64,000 nt of DNA from Erinaceus europaeus (Eukaryota > Chordata > Mammalia > Eulipotyphla > Erinaceidae): assembly GCF_950295315.1 (NCBI RefSeq), contig NC_080170.1, positions 97,430,477 through 97,494,476 on the forward strand, in the 5' to 3' direction. This document shows, in pieces, positions 45,950-58,747 of the stretch. Positions within the stretch are counted from its first letter, which is position 1, and each line of letters opens with the position of its first letter. The notes under the pieces are model-generated. The model was not told the DNA's origin. It worked only from the letters and a program-made list of their open reading frames with translations, and ran no database searches. Both the position numbers and the translations under genes were made by a program.

Positions 45950-46600
45950 GGGAGGAGATTAAAGGTTTACAGCTGACAGTGCATATGGTTGTTGGTACAT
46001 ATGCAAAACTTCCCAGTTTTCTGCAAAACTTCCCTGTTTTCTGCAAAACACACTAACTGTCCCATCTCACTTGGGTCTCCCTCCACCATTTGGACCCGAC
46101 CACACCCCTCTCGGCCCCCATAGGAGTCTTTTATTTTGGCTCAGTACACCTAACCCGTAAGTACACCTTCTCCTTTCTTTTTTTTTTTTTTAATTTTTTT
46201 TTCCTCCTCCAGGGTTATTGCTGGGCTCGGTGCCTGCACCATGAATCCACCGCTCCTGGAGGCCATTTTTCCCCCCCTTTTGTTGCCCTTGTTGTAGCTT
46301 CGTTGTGGTTATTATTATTGCCCTTGTTGACGCAATCCGTTGTTGGATAGGACAGAGAGAAATAGAGAGAGGAGGGGAAGACAGAGAAGGGGAGAAAAAG
46401 ATAGACACCTGCAGACCTGCTTCACTGCCTGTGAAGCGACTCCCCTGCAGGTGGGGAGCCGGGGGCTCGAACCGGGACCCTTACGCTGGTCCCTGCGCTT
46501 TGCGCCACATGCGCTTAACCCACTGTGCCACCGCCGGACCCCCACCTTCTCCTTTCTATCTATTTCTATTCCATCTTTCCTCTTTCTTTGCACACATGAA
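45950..46600 (-). repeat. L1 3' fragment interrupted by a SINE
   Basis: In reverse it has L1 3'UTR-like sequence: 'gtttacagctgacagtgcatatggttgttgg', '...tcttttattttggctcagtacacc'. It is split by the SINE at 46179-46542. A 20-bp unit near 46003-46045 (caaaacttccc(a/t)gttttctg) is tandemly doubled. Confidence 0.65.
46179..46542 (-). mobile_element. Extended SINE, group A, very young copy
   Basis: Full-length long form in minus orientation with the same diagnostic linker as 44237-44587. A perfect 15-bp TSD (caccttctcctttct) is at 46164-46178 and 46543-46557. It is nested in an L1 fragment. Confidence 0.96.
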
Positions 46601-46736
46601 TTAAAAGTAAAATTCTAAATAAATACTAGATACAAAATGAAATGTTTTGAGGGGAGGTATATTTTTGAATGACATTAATTAATAATAAAATATGTTACGA
46701 TTATGTCCTAACACTGTCACACTTCTTTCTTTAACC

Positions 46737-46738
<2 letters not shown>

Positions 46739-46792
<54 letters not shown>
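46739..46792. repeat. (AC)27 microsatellite
   Basis: Uninterrupted 54-bp AC repeat. Confidence 0.98.
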
Positions 46793-46794
<2 letters not shown>

Positions 46795-47059
46795 CACTGG
46801 CTATGAAATTATTTTCTTATTTGCAAAATTTAGGTATATTTTCCTATTTCACATCTTCCCCAAAAAAGTTAAAGTAAAGTCATAATAAGTATTTCTGTCG
46901 CTAAGCATATTTGTTTATTTTGAATGGAGACATCATACTTTCCCTATATTACAGAGAAGAGAACCATAGTCTAAAATATATACCTTCTATTTATCTCAAA
47001 TTTTAAACTTATTTTAGTAGTAATCTACTTGAGATGACATGCTTTGAAAATATATTAGG

Positions 47060-47275
47060 GGTGGGGTACGGGTGGGTGCCGGGCAGTGGAGCACCCGATT
47101 GAGTGCACACATTCCACTGCACAAGAAGTCAGGTTTAAACCTCCAGTTCCCACTTCCCACCAGCAGGAGGAAAATCTCATGAGTGGTGAAGCGGTACTGG
47201 AGGTGTCTCTCTGTCTGTCTTCCTTCCCTCTAAATTTCTCTCTATCTCTATACAATAAACAAATGCATTATATAT
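47060..47275 (+). repeat. SINE, group B
   Basis: It has 'gtgccgggcagtggagcacccg', 'ggtttaaacctcc', 'gagtggtgaagcggtactgg' and tail 'tctatacaataaac'. Confidence 0.8.
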
Positions 47276-48039
47276 ATGTTAATTTCATCAAAATAAATAA
47301 ATAGAAAAAGAAAAAAAGACATATACTTCATTTCTAATTTTATCACAGCATTACATCATAGCTTATTATTCCATTTTTCTTCTGAAGTTACCATGTATCT
47401 TCAAATAGGCTACTTATCAAAACTGTTTGGAACATGTAGGGCTACAGTTGAAAATAGCTACCCGAAAACACAACTAGATAGAAATAAGCAGACTAAAATT
47501 ATAATTCAAATCTAGGTGAATGGTTCTATATTGGCTAGATAAACATTTTATACATATCTAGACAAAATGATGTGTCTATTCTCTAAAACATTTGACATCA
47601 TATTATGATAATGTATATGACAGCCCCAATTCTCATTTCTCCAATAACTTTATAAGTATCTTTAATTTTCACTTACCCCTTCCAAGAAAATTTTCCAAAT
47701 TTCTAGACATCTGATACAGAAGAATAGTAAACAGAAAAATAAGAAATATTGACAGAAGAGTTATATCAATATGTGAATAAGTAATTCCTAACTTCTACTT
47801 TTTTTCCCCCTTTGTATCCTTTGGAAAATGGCTATTTTACAAATGAAATATCTGAAATTATCTGATTAAAAGCCTGTTTAGCAGTGGCTTAAACTACTGA
47901 AAATAGGCATACATGTAAAATTTGTGGTATACATGCAAATGATAGTGAATATATTTTTCCACCATGTCCCAGCCATGTTCAATACTTTTGCTCATGGAAA
48001 TATGTCTTATATAAAAATTCTTCAATATAAAAATGCACC

Positions 48040-48207
48040 AAGGAGTCAGGCAGTGGTGCACCAAGTTGAGTGTATATGTTACAATGTGCAAGGACCCAGG
48101 TTCAAGTCCCCAGACCCCAGCTGCGAGATATGCTGCAGGTATCTTTTTCTCTCCCTTTTTACCTCCTCCTTTCCTCTCAGTTTATACCTGTATTCAATAA
48201 ATTATAA
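48040..48207 (+). mobile_element. SINE, group B, short form
   Basis: Head 'gagtcaggcagtggtgcaccaag', B box 'ggttcaagtcccc' and a distinctive 3' end ('ctctcagtttatacctgtat...ttataaattttaaaaa'). The flanks repeat aaaaatgc. The same 3' end recurs at 50745-50820 fused to an LR segment. Confidence 0.82.
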
Positions 48208-48346
48208 ATTTTAAAAATGCTCTGAATATAAACACATGCTTATATGACATTCATAGTATCTATTATTCGGTTACAAGTTGCTATTTCTTATTAATTTTAT
48301 TTAAATTACAGATTAACTTGGATATTTAGGTACTGGAAATTTATTT

Positions 48347-48621
48347 ATTTACCCCTTTTGTTGCCCTTGTTTATTTTTTATTGTCGTTGTAGTTATTATT
48401 GTTGTTGCTATTGATGTTGTCGTTGTTAAGATAGGACAGAGAGAAATGGAGAGAAGAGGGGAAGACAGAGATGGGAAGAGAAGGATAGACACCTGCAGAC
48501 CTGCGTCACTGGCTGTGAAGTGACTCCCCTGCAGGTGGAGAGCTGGGGGCTCGAACAGAGATCCTTAAGCCAGTCCTTGAGCTTCGCGCCATGCGCACTT
48601 AACCAGTTACTACCCGACTAC
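48347..48621 (-). mobile_element. SINE, group A
   Basis: Full tail and core are present. The head has a short deletion ('cttaaccagttactacccgac'). The TSD ctggaaattyattt is at 48333-48346 and 48622-48635. Confidence 0.9.
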
Positions 48622-49794
48622 CTGGAAATTCATTTTTTATCTATAGGATTATATACAGGACCAAACATAATGGCTAGTCAGAAAGGGTAGTGCCAAGAAT
48701 GTCCAAGATTCATTATCTACAATACAGAGAATAATGTATTATCAGACCAGTAGAAGTATTATTTAAAATTCAATTTTACATGGAAAGAACATGAATGGCC
48801 ACAGCCCTAAATTCTAACTTATATCCTTCTTTCTTCTCAACTTTGCCTTCCAAATAGCACACCACTAGTTCTCACCACAAATGTACACATACAAGATTAT
48901 AACTTAAATAACAGAAACAATATAAGAAATAAAGAACCACAGGGTGTAAATATATAATTTAAAAAGAAAAATACCTTTACATTTTTCCCCAAAAGTATTA
49001 CATGATAAGAGAATTCAGAGTTCAAAAGTAAACCTAAGCAAGAAATGATATCTCTAACATTTCTCTCATTTAAGATTTAAAATAATTGAATGTAATATAA
49101 TCACTTGACATTACTAGTCTTATGCTAAGGCATTAGCCAACTCTGTTAAGGGCCAAAGCTGAAGGGGCTAGAACATCCGGTATTTAGATATTGCAAGATT
49201 TAAAAAAATGATATTAGCGCCTAAGACACAACAGAGTAATTCTCAGTGAAGAAAACTTTCAAAAGATCATTTACTATCTAAGATGTAATATATAGCTATG
49301 CCTCACTTTCCCAAACTCCCTAGTTACTTTGCTAGAAGACAAAGTACTTTAAAACATAGACTGGAGTCAGATTTGAGTGCTAGGAATGGATAACAGCAAT
49401 ACAAACTATTTCTGAGGTGATGATACTGGCAAAATGACTAGAAGGGGAAAACAATACAAGGGAAAATCATTATGTGATGACCCAACTGAGTGAATTCAAG
49501 TGATATATGGGAAAAATAACCAGATAATTTTTTGTTACAGTAATAAGTCTTTTCTCTATGCCAACAGTCTTTGGAGAATGTCGTTTATATTCAGTTCAAT
49601 ATAATAGACTGAATTATTGCCTGAAGGCAGTATAAATGTGTGTATCCTCACACCTTTTCTGAATACATTTTACCCAGAGGAATGAAATGTTCTAGATGAG
49701 AAAAAATTTCAAGATAACTAAAATATACTCATTTAATTCTAAGATGATATTAATAAAATTGCTCTAACATTTTCAGTGACAATTTCTTTGATGT

Positions 49795-49975
49795 TATTGC
49801 TGGGGATTTGCTGTTTTGGGGATGGCTTTTTCAGAGAGTGACAGAAGGAGAGAAAAGAATATAAAAAAGACATCACAGCATCAAAATTTCCTCCAGTGTG
49901 ATGAAGCTCTGGCTCCAACCTAGGCTGACTGCATAGTAAAGAAAGCACCACCAAAAGGTGCTATCCTGCTGCAGG
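49795..49975 (-). repeat. SINE, group E (diverged)
   Basis: It has 'attgctggggatttgctg', 'agagagtgacagaaggag', 'gacatcacagcatcaaaatttcctccagtg' and 'ctccaacctaggctgac', the group E order in reverse. Confidence 0.55.
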
Positions 49976-50257
49976 TCTAACAAAATTTCCTAAAATGTAC
50001 TGCACACCTCACTGAATTATCCATCAAATTTCATATTATGCTGAATATAATCTATCCTATTTTTGATATTACTGTTTAATTTTGGTTCTGCAATTAAGAG
50101 AATGAATTCCTTGGGAAGTATATTTATTAGTAGTGTGCACTGGGCCATCTACTAAGTGCTTTCTGTATTACTGTGTTCTTTGAGGTTCAGATTCTTCACC
50201 TTCCTTGCCATTGTCAATAATTTATGTTAAAGATTTATTAAGAAGAAGGAAGGAACA

Positions 50258-50820
50258 CCTGAGGAAGATGGGTCCTAATATTGGGGCATCTTGGAATCTT
50301 CCTACTTATGACCACAGAATGTGAGCTCAGATCTACAGGGATGCAGAGGTCACATAGGCTCCTAAGCTGAATATGGGCCCCAGATCAAATCTAATCAATG
50401 GGGTTTACAGTCAACAATATTTATACACCTTTCCCATATTTGGGAGCTACTCTCTTTCCTGATCCAGTTTTCTCATCCTTTTTCCAACTATGACATCATC
50501 TCCCCAGACAATAACTTGGATCCACCTGCATATCAGATTTCAAGCTCAGGCAAAACAAAAACAAAAACCAACCAAACAAAAAAACCCACTAGTATAGCCA
50601 TAGGCTCTTTGGCATAAAACTAAAATATGCCTACTAGCTGTCTACAAAATGGAGCCTCCCCCCCCCCCACTCTTCATCTGCACTATTCCAGCCTGTAGGT
50701 CCATGATTAGGTCCATCTGCACTATTCCAGCCTTTAGGTCCATATCTTTTTCTCTCCCTTTCTACCTTCTCCTTTCCTCTCAGTTTATACCTGTATTCAA
50801 TAAATTATAAATTTTAAAAA
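50258..50820 (+). repeat. LR segment fused to a SINE 3' end
   Basis: The segment 50258-50744 is LR in plus orientation ('ctgaggaagatgggtcc' to 'ccagcctttaggtccat'), with a 30-odd-bp local tandem duplication near 50680-50745 ('ctgcactattccagcct(g/t)taggtccat'). At 50745 it switches without a gap into the last about 75 bp of the SINE type at 48040. Together with the inverted LR copy that follows, the arms 50258-50700 and 51010-51385 form a large inverted repeat. Confidence 0.8.
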
Positions 50821-52660
50821 CATGGGCGTTGACAGGTTGATCCATATTCCCAGCCTGTCTTTCTCTTTCCCTAGTGTGGAAGGGGAAGTGGAGCTTCAGG
50901 ACACATTGATGGGGTTGTCTGTGCAGGGAAGTATGGTCAGCATCATGCTAGCTTCTGGAACCTGGTAGTTGAAAAGAGAGTTAACATACAAAGCCAAATA
51001 AATTGTTGACCAATCATGGACCTAAAGGCTGGAATAGTGCAGATGAAGAGTTGGGGCAGGGGGTCTCCATTGTTTAGATAGCTAGTAGGCATATTTTAGT
51101 TTTATTCCAAAGGGCCTGTGGCTATACTAGTGTTTTTGTTTGTTTGTTTGTTTGTTTGTTTTGCCTGAGCTTGAAATCTGATATGCAGGTGGATCCTAAT
51201 TATTGTCTGGGGAGGTGATGTCATGGCTGGAAAAAGGACCAGAAAGCTGGATCAGGGAAGAGAATAGCTCCCAAATATGGGAAAGGTGTATCCCTTTAGA
51301 TCCCTGTAGATCTGAGCTCACATTCTGTGGTCATAAGTACGAACGTTCCAAGATGCCCCAATATCAGGACCCATCTTCCTCAGGTGTAGCATAGAGTATG
51401 TTGTCTATCCTCGCTTTGGAGGATGGAACATTCTCTACTGCTGTTGATCCACGTTGAGAGCAGGGTCCTATGGGGGCCCACAAAGGGATCTACTGTGTTG
51501 TTCCTGCTAGGAATGACTGGTAACAATGGAGAGAGGAATTTATTCAAGGTCTAGGCCCATCATGTCTGTTTGGGAATCTCAGGACTCCCAGAATAGGGCC
51601 CTAGCTGATGGGGTGGCCTGACAGTGACTAAAAAGCCATTGTTACAGTATGCCAGTCTCTTGCCCTTATTCAGCTTTAGCAGTCCTTGCTTTGATGAGGT
51701 TAGCTTTGGAGTGAGTGAGAGAACTGTAATAGGAAGTAGGTGAGGAGGGTATCTAAGTCTCAGTAGACACTATTTCATTATGAACTTGATACTGACTCAC
51801 TACAGACTATTGTGTACTTTTGCTTTCAGGTATATATTTTGCCCTAATTTATGGATACATGTGAACATATGCTCTATCTTAAGGGACCTGGTCTATATCT
51901 AGGTTTTGGGATTTTTTTAGGAAGTGAACCTCCTGGAATGGAATTTGAGAATAATGTGAAAGGGAAGGTCTCACCCTAGTAATGAAGCTGAAGGGTTGAC
52001 ATTCAACGCCTGTAGTCTCTGGACACAGTCTGAAGTGAAGCATGCTGAGGTGGTACTCGTTGCGTTGATTAGGTTGGGATCAGCAAATGCAATATCATTT
52101 GATAGGAGAGAAGCATGCAGGAAAATGAGCCCCACCCTAGAGGTTCCAGGACTGGGGGAAATATAGGCTCTATAGAGGAAATGGGAAGGTCCTGCTGTCT
52201 TAGGGCTAAGAGACAATAGATAGTTATTGCTATAATCATATCATTTGGTAATTGGGTTAACTTTGAAAAATCTCTTTGTTAGGATTTTCTGTATCACACA
52301 CAACATCACCATAATTTATGTGCTTTGACACTATTTGTATATAGCTGTGACACCGGTTGCTTCTGTTCTTCCTGGTCTAAGCTTTTAAGAGAGTCAACAT
52401 ATCAAAAACTCAGCCTATGTATTAAAAAGACTCAGTCTGTGCTTTAAAAAGTTTGAGACATACAATTTTTCCCCTCTCATATTAATTAGTGATTTATATG
52501 ACTACAAATTGATAAGAGTGTATATAAACACCATTCCCACCACCAAAAGACTGTGTCCCTCCCCACCCCCATCACTCCCCCCCCCTCCTGGACATTCACC
52601 CTCACCCTCAACCCAAGGTTTTTACTTTGGTGCCCTACTCCAGCCCACATTTAGTTTTAT
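50821..52660 (-). mobile_element. LR (L1-like) repeat, longest minus copy
   Basis: Read in reverse it runs from 'ggctggagtagggcaccaaag' through the same blocks as 38677-41040 to '...tcaacctgtcaacgcccatg'. It lacks the last roughly 240 bp of the LR 3' end. At the point where the plus copy carries the solo LTR, this copy has uninterrupted sequence (near 52160), giving the empty-site reference. No intact reading frame. Confidence 0.8.
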
Positions 52661-53026
52661 CGTTGCTATTAGGCCTATATGTAAATAAAAGCTTTATTTG
52701 TTTCCTGCTAGAGTTCTTAATTTTCATTTCTACCTGGATTGATTTTTACAGTTGGATCAATGGATTCATGTAAACCCCTTAAATTTGCTTACTTAATCTT
52801 TCAACTCTTTTTAAACTAGCAATTAAATTCTTTCCTATTATTAAGCTGTACTGTACTAATATTCCTCTCCACCTGTAGATTTTACCATCTCACATCTGAA
52901 CTTAGGACAATAAACTTAACTCCATCTCCTTCTTTGACCAGTCATTAACTCTTATGAAGATGCACTAACATTAGTCATGGCAAAGCCATGATTATGTCCT
53001 GGTGAAAGCAACAGAAAATGTTCTTC

Positions 53027-53216
53027 ACGGGGCAGGTGTTGGTGAACCTGATTGAGTGCACGTTACCCAGGATACAGCTCCCAGTCCCCACCTATAGGGG
53101 GAAAGCTTTGCAAGTGGTGAAGCAATGCTGCAGGTGTCTGTCTCTTCCTCTCTATCTCCCCTTTCCTTCTTGATTTCTGACTGTCTCTAGCCAGTAAATA
53201 AAGATATAAAACATTT
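53027..53216 (+). mobile_element. SINE, group B
   Basis: Head 'ggggcaggtgttggtgaacctg' lacks part of the B box region. The tail is 'ctagccagtaaataaagat'. A perfect 12-bp TSD (aaaatgttcttc) is at 53015-53026 and 53217-53228. Confidence 0.9.
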
Positions 53217-53945
53217 AAAATGTTCTTCTATTTCCAGTTTCTCATTTGATATTTGTACAGCTTTTTAATACATGTCCGTTTTGTCTTGTTCTCCTGTTTC
53301 TTTGTACACAAAGTAAATAGAGAGCATGGGGCAGAAATCTTTAATTCCTTCTCATAAACTCGTGATAGAAACTAGGAAAAAGTTTACAGGGGCTGATACT
53401 AACTCCAAAGTAAGAGTGTAGTCTAGGTCTTATATTACATATATACTTCTTAGATGGAATTTCGTTTGTGCAAACCAAGATCAGGTATTATGGAGAGATT
53501 AAGTTTAAACCCTAAACTGTTAACATTATTCATGTCCTTGGAATATCATTTGGGTATAACTTTATATATGGATTTAGGAAGTGTTGCCTCTCTGTCAGAA
53601 TATAGGAAGATGTTATGGGTGAGTCCTTTATTCTGAAAATGTCAATTGACCCCAGGCAATTTTAATTAGATAAAAAAATAACAATAGTTATTCTGTCTAC
53701 AAAGTCATTGATCTTCAAATTTTAGCTCATTTTTCTAAATGAATGCTTTACTTTTGTAGGTCTTACAAAAAACACTGTAAAAATAGGCAAAATTTCCCTT
53801 TACTGCTAACCTTTATTAAAACTTAACCTAGCATAACAACTTAAAGAATAAATATGCCTTGCACTCTACTAGGCTAGCAAATATAATCCACTATTTTAAA
53901 ATAGTATAATTTTCAATGTGTTTATTTTTTAATGTAATTCATTCA

Positions 53946-54160
53946 GGGCTTAAGTGGTGGTACATCTGGTTGAGTGCACGTTACAGTGCTCAGGGACCTG
54001 GGTTCAAATCTCCGTGCTCCACCTACAGGGAGAAAGTTTCATGAGTGGTGAAGGAGTGATGCAGATGTATCTCTTTCTTGCTCCCTCTCTACCTCTCTTT
54101 CCTCTATCAATTTTGCTCTGCCTCTATTGAATAAACAAATATTAAATTTAAGATAATATA
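53946..54160 (+). mobile_element. SINE, group B
   Basis: It has 'gcttaagtggtggtacatctgg', 'gggttcaaatctcc' and 'gagtggtgaaggagtgatgc', with an AT-rich tail. A perfect 11-bp TSD (taattcattca) is at 53935-53945 and 54161-54171. Confidence 0.92.
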
Positions 54161-55000
54161 TAATTCATTCAATTTAAAGTTAAGACCTTATCTTTGCCAA
54201 TCTGAAATTAATGTTGGAAAATGGAAGCTATTTTTTCACCCATATTTTTAAGAATGCCTTTGGATCCATAAATTGTCAGAAGCTGACCTTCCTAAATGCC
54301 TCACATTTAATGAATTAATTTAATTGTTGGCATATGTATCCTGCTCTGTTGTAAATTACAGGGGAAGCAACCAGTGAATTTATAACAGATGCTTGTTCTC
54401 TAACATGAAAATACTAGAATTTTAAATGATGTAGAATACATATCTCCTTATTAAAAACAAATCTGAAATTCCCTATCTCTAATATGAACTTTGCCATGAA
54501 ATTTGCTTATTTTCTGTTCTCTTCCCCCTTAGAGAATTAGTAAGTTATAGCTATGCTTAATTTAAAAATAGAAATGAAGCTTGTTGAGTGACCATTTAAA
54601 TAGTAAATATGCTTACGTACACATACATTTATATGTAAGGTTTTTATGGACTAGTTTGATAATCTTACTCAGAACATAGCAAATTTATCTGAAAAATTCA
54701 GTACTGCAATATCTCAAATAGATTACTAAGTATCCTCAATGCATGAAAGCATTTAAAAAGAAATCATGCTGAGCTTTTGAAGTTATTATTATCCATCAGA
54801 ATATTGAGATCTTCATTCAATAAATTGGACTGGTATCTCACTTGGTAGGGCTATCATTGTAATGGCACTGCCCAGCAGGATTGTATTAGCTGAAGCATGG
54901 AGGGACAGATGCTTTCATCTAAGAATATTAATTTTAGAAAGGTTCAAAGTTGCTACAAATAGATTAATTATTTTAATGCTTTAGTTAAAAGTTGTCAAAA

Positions 55001-55327
55001 CTTTCCTTGGGCAGACTCCACCAATGTGTCCTGAAACCCCGTCTCCCCAGATCCTGCCCTACTAGGGAAAGAGAGAGACAGGCTGGGAGAATGGGTCTAC
55101 TGAACAATGCCCATGTTCAGCGGGGAAGCAATTATAGAAGCCAGACCTTCCACCTTCTGCATCCCATAATGATCCTGGTTCCACACTTCTAGAGGAAAAA
55201 AGGATAGGAAAGCTTTCAAGGGATGGAATGGGATATGAAGTTCTGGTGGTGGGAACTGTATGGAATTGTACCCCTTTTATCCCATAGTCTTGTTAATATT
55301 TCCATTTTATAAATAAAAATTAAAAAA
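55001..55327 (+). mobile_element. 5'-truncated LR insertion with TSD
   Basis: It runs from 'gggcagactccaccaatgtgtcc' to the LR 3' end 'aattgtaccccttttatccc', then 'ataaataaaaatt'. The flanks 54981-55000 and 55328-55347 match in 18 of 20 positions. Confidence 0.9.
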
Positions 55328-55839
55328 TTAATTAAAAGTTTTCAAAAACAACTAAATATTACAGCCATAATTTTCTAGCAAGAAAATTACTCTTAGTTTG
55401 ATTACTGATGAATTCACCAAGAGAACCCAGTTCTTGTTTGACTTTGTTATAAGAATTATCTATTTGATGTATTGATATAATTTGTGCTAGTCTGTATAGA
55501 AGAATCAGAACTTAAATTTGAATGTCATTATTTGATTCTTATAACTTTGTTTCAGTAGTACATAAAAAAGGTTCTACAGTATAAAATCACCTTATTTGAG
55601 GCAAAAATAATCACATATTATCACATTTCATAATGTTTTGTCTAAAATCAATCTTTGTAGTGATGCCATTAATATTATAAATACTATTTAATAATATAGG
55701 TGGTTATGGTAGATATATACAGTCTATATCACACATAAAGTATGTATCTATTTATTGAATGAATGAATGGTGAACAGTTGACATAATTTATCTATTTAGT
55801 CTTCCTGTAGACCTACTGCTTAAATTTAATAATATGGTT

Positions 55840-55990
55840 TAGGTCTGGGATGTGGTGCAGTGAATACAGCATTTGACTCTCAAGCATGAGGTCCTATGTT
55901 CGATCCCTGAACACTGCATGTGCTAGAGTGATGCTCTATTTACTCTCTCTTTCTCCCCACCCCTTTCATTATTTAGTAAAGTTTTTAAAA
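55840..55990 (+). repeat. SINE, group C
   Basis: It has 'gtctgggatgtggtgcagtg', 'gactctcaagcatgaggtcctatgttcgatccctg', 'ctagagtgatgctc' and a 'cattatttagtaaag' end. Confidence 0.8.
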
Positions 55991-56223
55991 ATAGCATTAT
56001 TGATTAATTGATCTAGTGTGTCTTTTGCATTTTATGAAGCAATAGAAGTAGATGGCTTTCTATTTTTTTAACTGTTGTACACAATCATCTTACCTTTTAT
56101 CTTTCTTTAGTGTTCTATATATGCTCTCTCATACACACACATACACACACACATGTCCTGTCTACAGTTTCAAAATTAAACTCTCTACTAGGACTCCTTT
56201 TGTAACTACTGTTACATTCTTTT

Positions 56224-56520
56224 AAATATATATATATTTATTTATTTATTTTCCCTTTTGTTGTCCTTGTTGTCTTATCGTTGTTGTAGTTATTATTATT
56301 GTTGCTGATGTCATTGTTGTTGGGTAGGGCAGAGAGAAATCAAAAGAGGAGGGGAAGACAGAGAGCGTGGGAGAAGGATAGACACCTTCAGACCTGCTTC
56401 ACCGCTTGTGAGGCAACCCCCTTGCAGGTGGGGAGCTGGGGACTTGAACCAGGATTCTTACACTGGTCTTTGTGTTTCCCGCCAGGTGCATTAAACTCTC
56501 TGCACTACTGCTGGACTTCC
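56224..56520 (-). mobile_element. SINE, group A, full length
   Basis: It has a 'cccttttgttgtccttgttg' tail, core, and a decayed head ('cattaaactctctgcactactgctggac'). The TSD acattctttt is at 56214-56223 and 56521-56530. Confidence 0.9.
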
Positions 56521-58747
56521 ACATTCTTTTTTCCAGATATATATCAATGGTGTATTCAAGGAAAAACACAAGGGCACATTACTGACCAGGAGCAATCTGT
56601 ACATGAGTTTTGATGCCAATAATTTGTATAGACTGTATTTCTATTATTTTTCAAAGAAATCCTTCAAGATTTTAATTTTGCTAATGGGCTCAGTGGAAAG
56701 AATTTGTTTTCCTAAATTATGAGCATGTGCTGGTTCACTAACTTCCCAAATGTTTCACTGGCTGAGAAAACCTTTCATTTTGGTGGCACATATCCACAAC
56801 AGCTGTTTATTCCACATGTTTCATTGGAAGCATATTAACCTGAGCAGTGAAGATAATTATCACTATGTACAAATGCCTTTAGGGTGTTAATGATTCCTCT
56901 TCTTCCTTCTCTCTTGATTGTTTTGATCCTGATGTTACTACATAGTAATATATTTAGTTCTACATGGTACTAATAACACCTTGAAAGGTATACACATTGA
57001 CTTTGGTTAATAAAGCTTGAGTTTTGAGTAAATATTTTTCAGTTATCTATATGTTCCTCAATAAGTAGGCATTTCCTACAATGGGGTATGTGTTAGTATT
57101 CATTCTTAATTTAAAAAGTGAATCTGAAACATTTGTTCATTTGGAATCATTCGAATTTGACAACTTTTTCCCTTGTGATCTTGGTATAGCAATCACATGT
57201 CATTTGGATTAAGCTTGTGAAGAAAAAAACAAAACAACCTTCTGTGTATGGATATTCTTAATATTGCCTCCCTGATGTTATTTAGGAAATGTAATTCATC
57301 CAGAAGCACAAAAAAACCCAATAGTTGCTTTCTAATTTTGCTATTTGTACAATTTCAACATTTTTGTACACTGGATTTTCTGATATATAATATGAACTTG
57401 ACATATAATGGCTATATTTGTGTACTATTACTCATTAAGAAATCACTTCTGACTGAGAGTGTAATCCTGCTTATTTCCAATACAGTGTGAAAAATATCAG
57501 AGCTAGAGAGATCATTTCACTGACTCATTAAAATATTAGAGAAAAGATAAATAGATACTGAAATTTGTTTAAGAACATAAACCTTGTTTAAAAGTACTTA
57601 CGACTTAATTGGGTTTTATAGAAACCCAGACAGATTAAGCTTTTGTAATCAGAATTCTATAAACTGATAAAAAATATTTACCATTTACAAAACCTCATAT
57701 AGTCTATGTGATTAAATTCCCAAAGAAACCCTGAAAATTAGTAGAAATATTTGATTGGTATCTGAGATTTCTGTCAGCAGCCTGATGAATTTTGTGCTTT
57801 TACATTGCAAATTGTTTTTGCGACTTCCTAGCCATTTTGACCTTAGGTAGGCATATAATCTTAGTTTCCTGATCTTACAAACATGACCAATAGCAACAAA
57901 TGAAGGAACCTGAGTCGTGATCTCCTGAGAAAACATCTAGAATGAAGCCTACTGTATGTGTTGCTCTGACGCCATGAGATACTTGACACTTGCTTGAGAT
58001 TTCTCATTGAGGAAGTGGAGCCACACGAAAGTCCTCTATTCTGGATTCCTGTAATTTTCCCTCTTTCATACAAGCTTAAGATAATGCCACTATTCAATAT
58101 CCTAGATTCTTACTGTCCCCAAATTTCCTATATGGACTTATGTAATATATGAGGAATTATTTTCTAGACTTGTTGTGTGACTGTGAAAATAAAACTTATT
58201 TAAAAAAAATTTTCCCTGTTAGATGCACTTTTTTTTCACCCTTTACCCTGATGTATCTTATAATCACTTGTACCTTAATGTGAATATTGATATTTATCTT
58301 TGCTTATTTCCCTAATATTTTGCTCTCCTGCTACTCCTTCATTCTGCTGAGTAATTCCTTGCTTTCCCTGATTGCCTCGTCATGTAGGTTATATTAACTA
58401 CCTGCAGTTTCTGGATTATCTCTATCTATATATTGTGCCTTTAACATGCTCCTTTTATAATTCCAATTAGTCACAAATTCTCTGCTTGAAAGTTTCACAG
58501 ACATAATAAATTACCAACAGAGATCAAACTGGCACAATTATGTTCTTATTCTCCTCACCTGACCATTCCTAGACATGCTTGTTTACATTTTCTACTTGGT
58601 TATGAATTTGTCTATAGTGATATCTGAGTTGATGCTTAGATATCACTTTAGATTTCTCTATTACCCTCATTACCCACATCTAAAAAAATTGACACAACTA
58701 CAAAATCATCCTAATATCTTATATACATAACTATCATTTTTAAATTT

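Noticed and set aside
54992..55192. Similar short open frames at 25173-25397, 40582-40920 and 54992-55192 that might suggest a protein family
   Set aside because: They are shared because all lie in the same LR repeat. Frames differ between copies and are not conserved.
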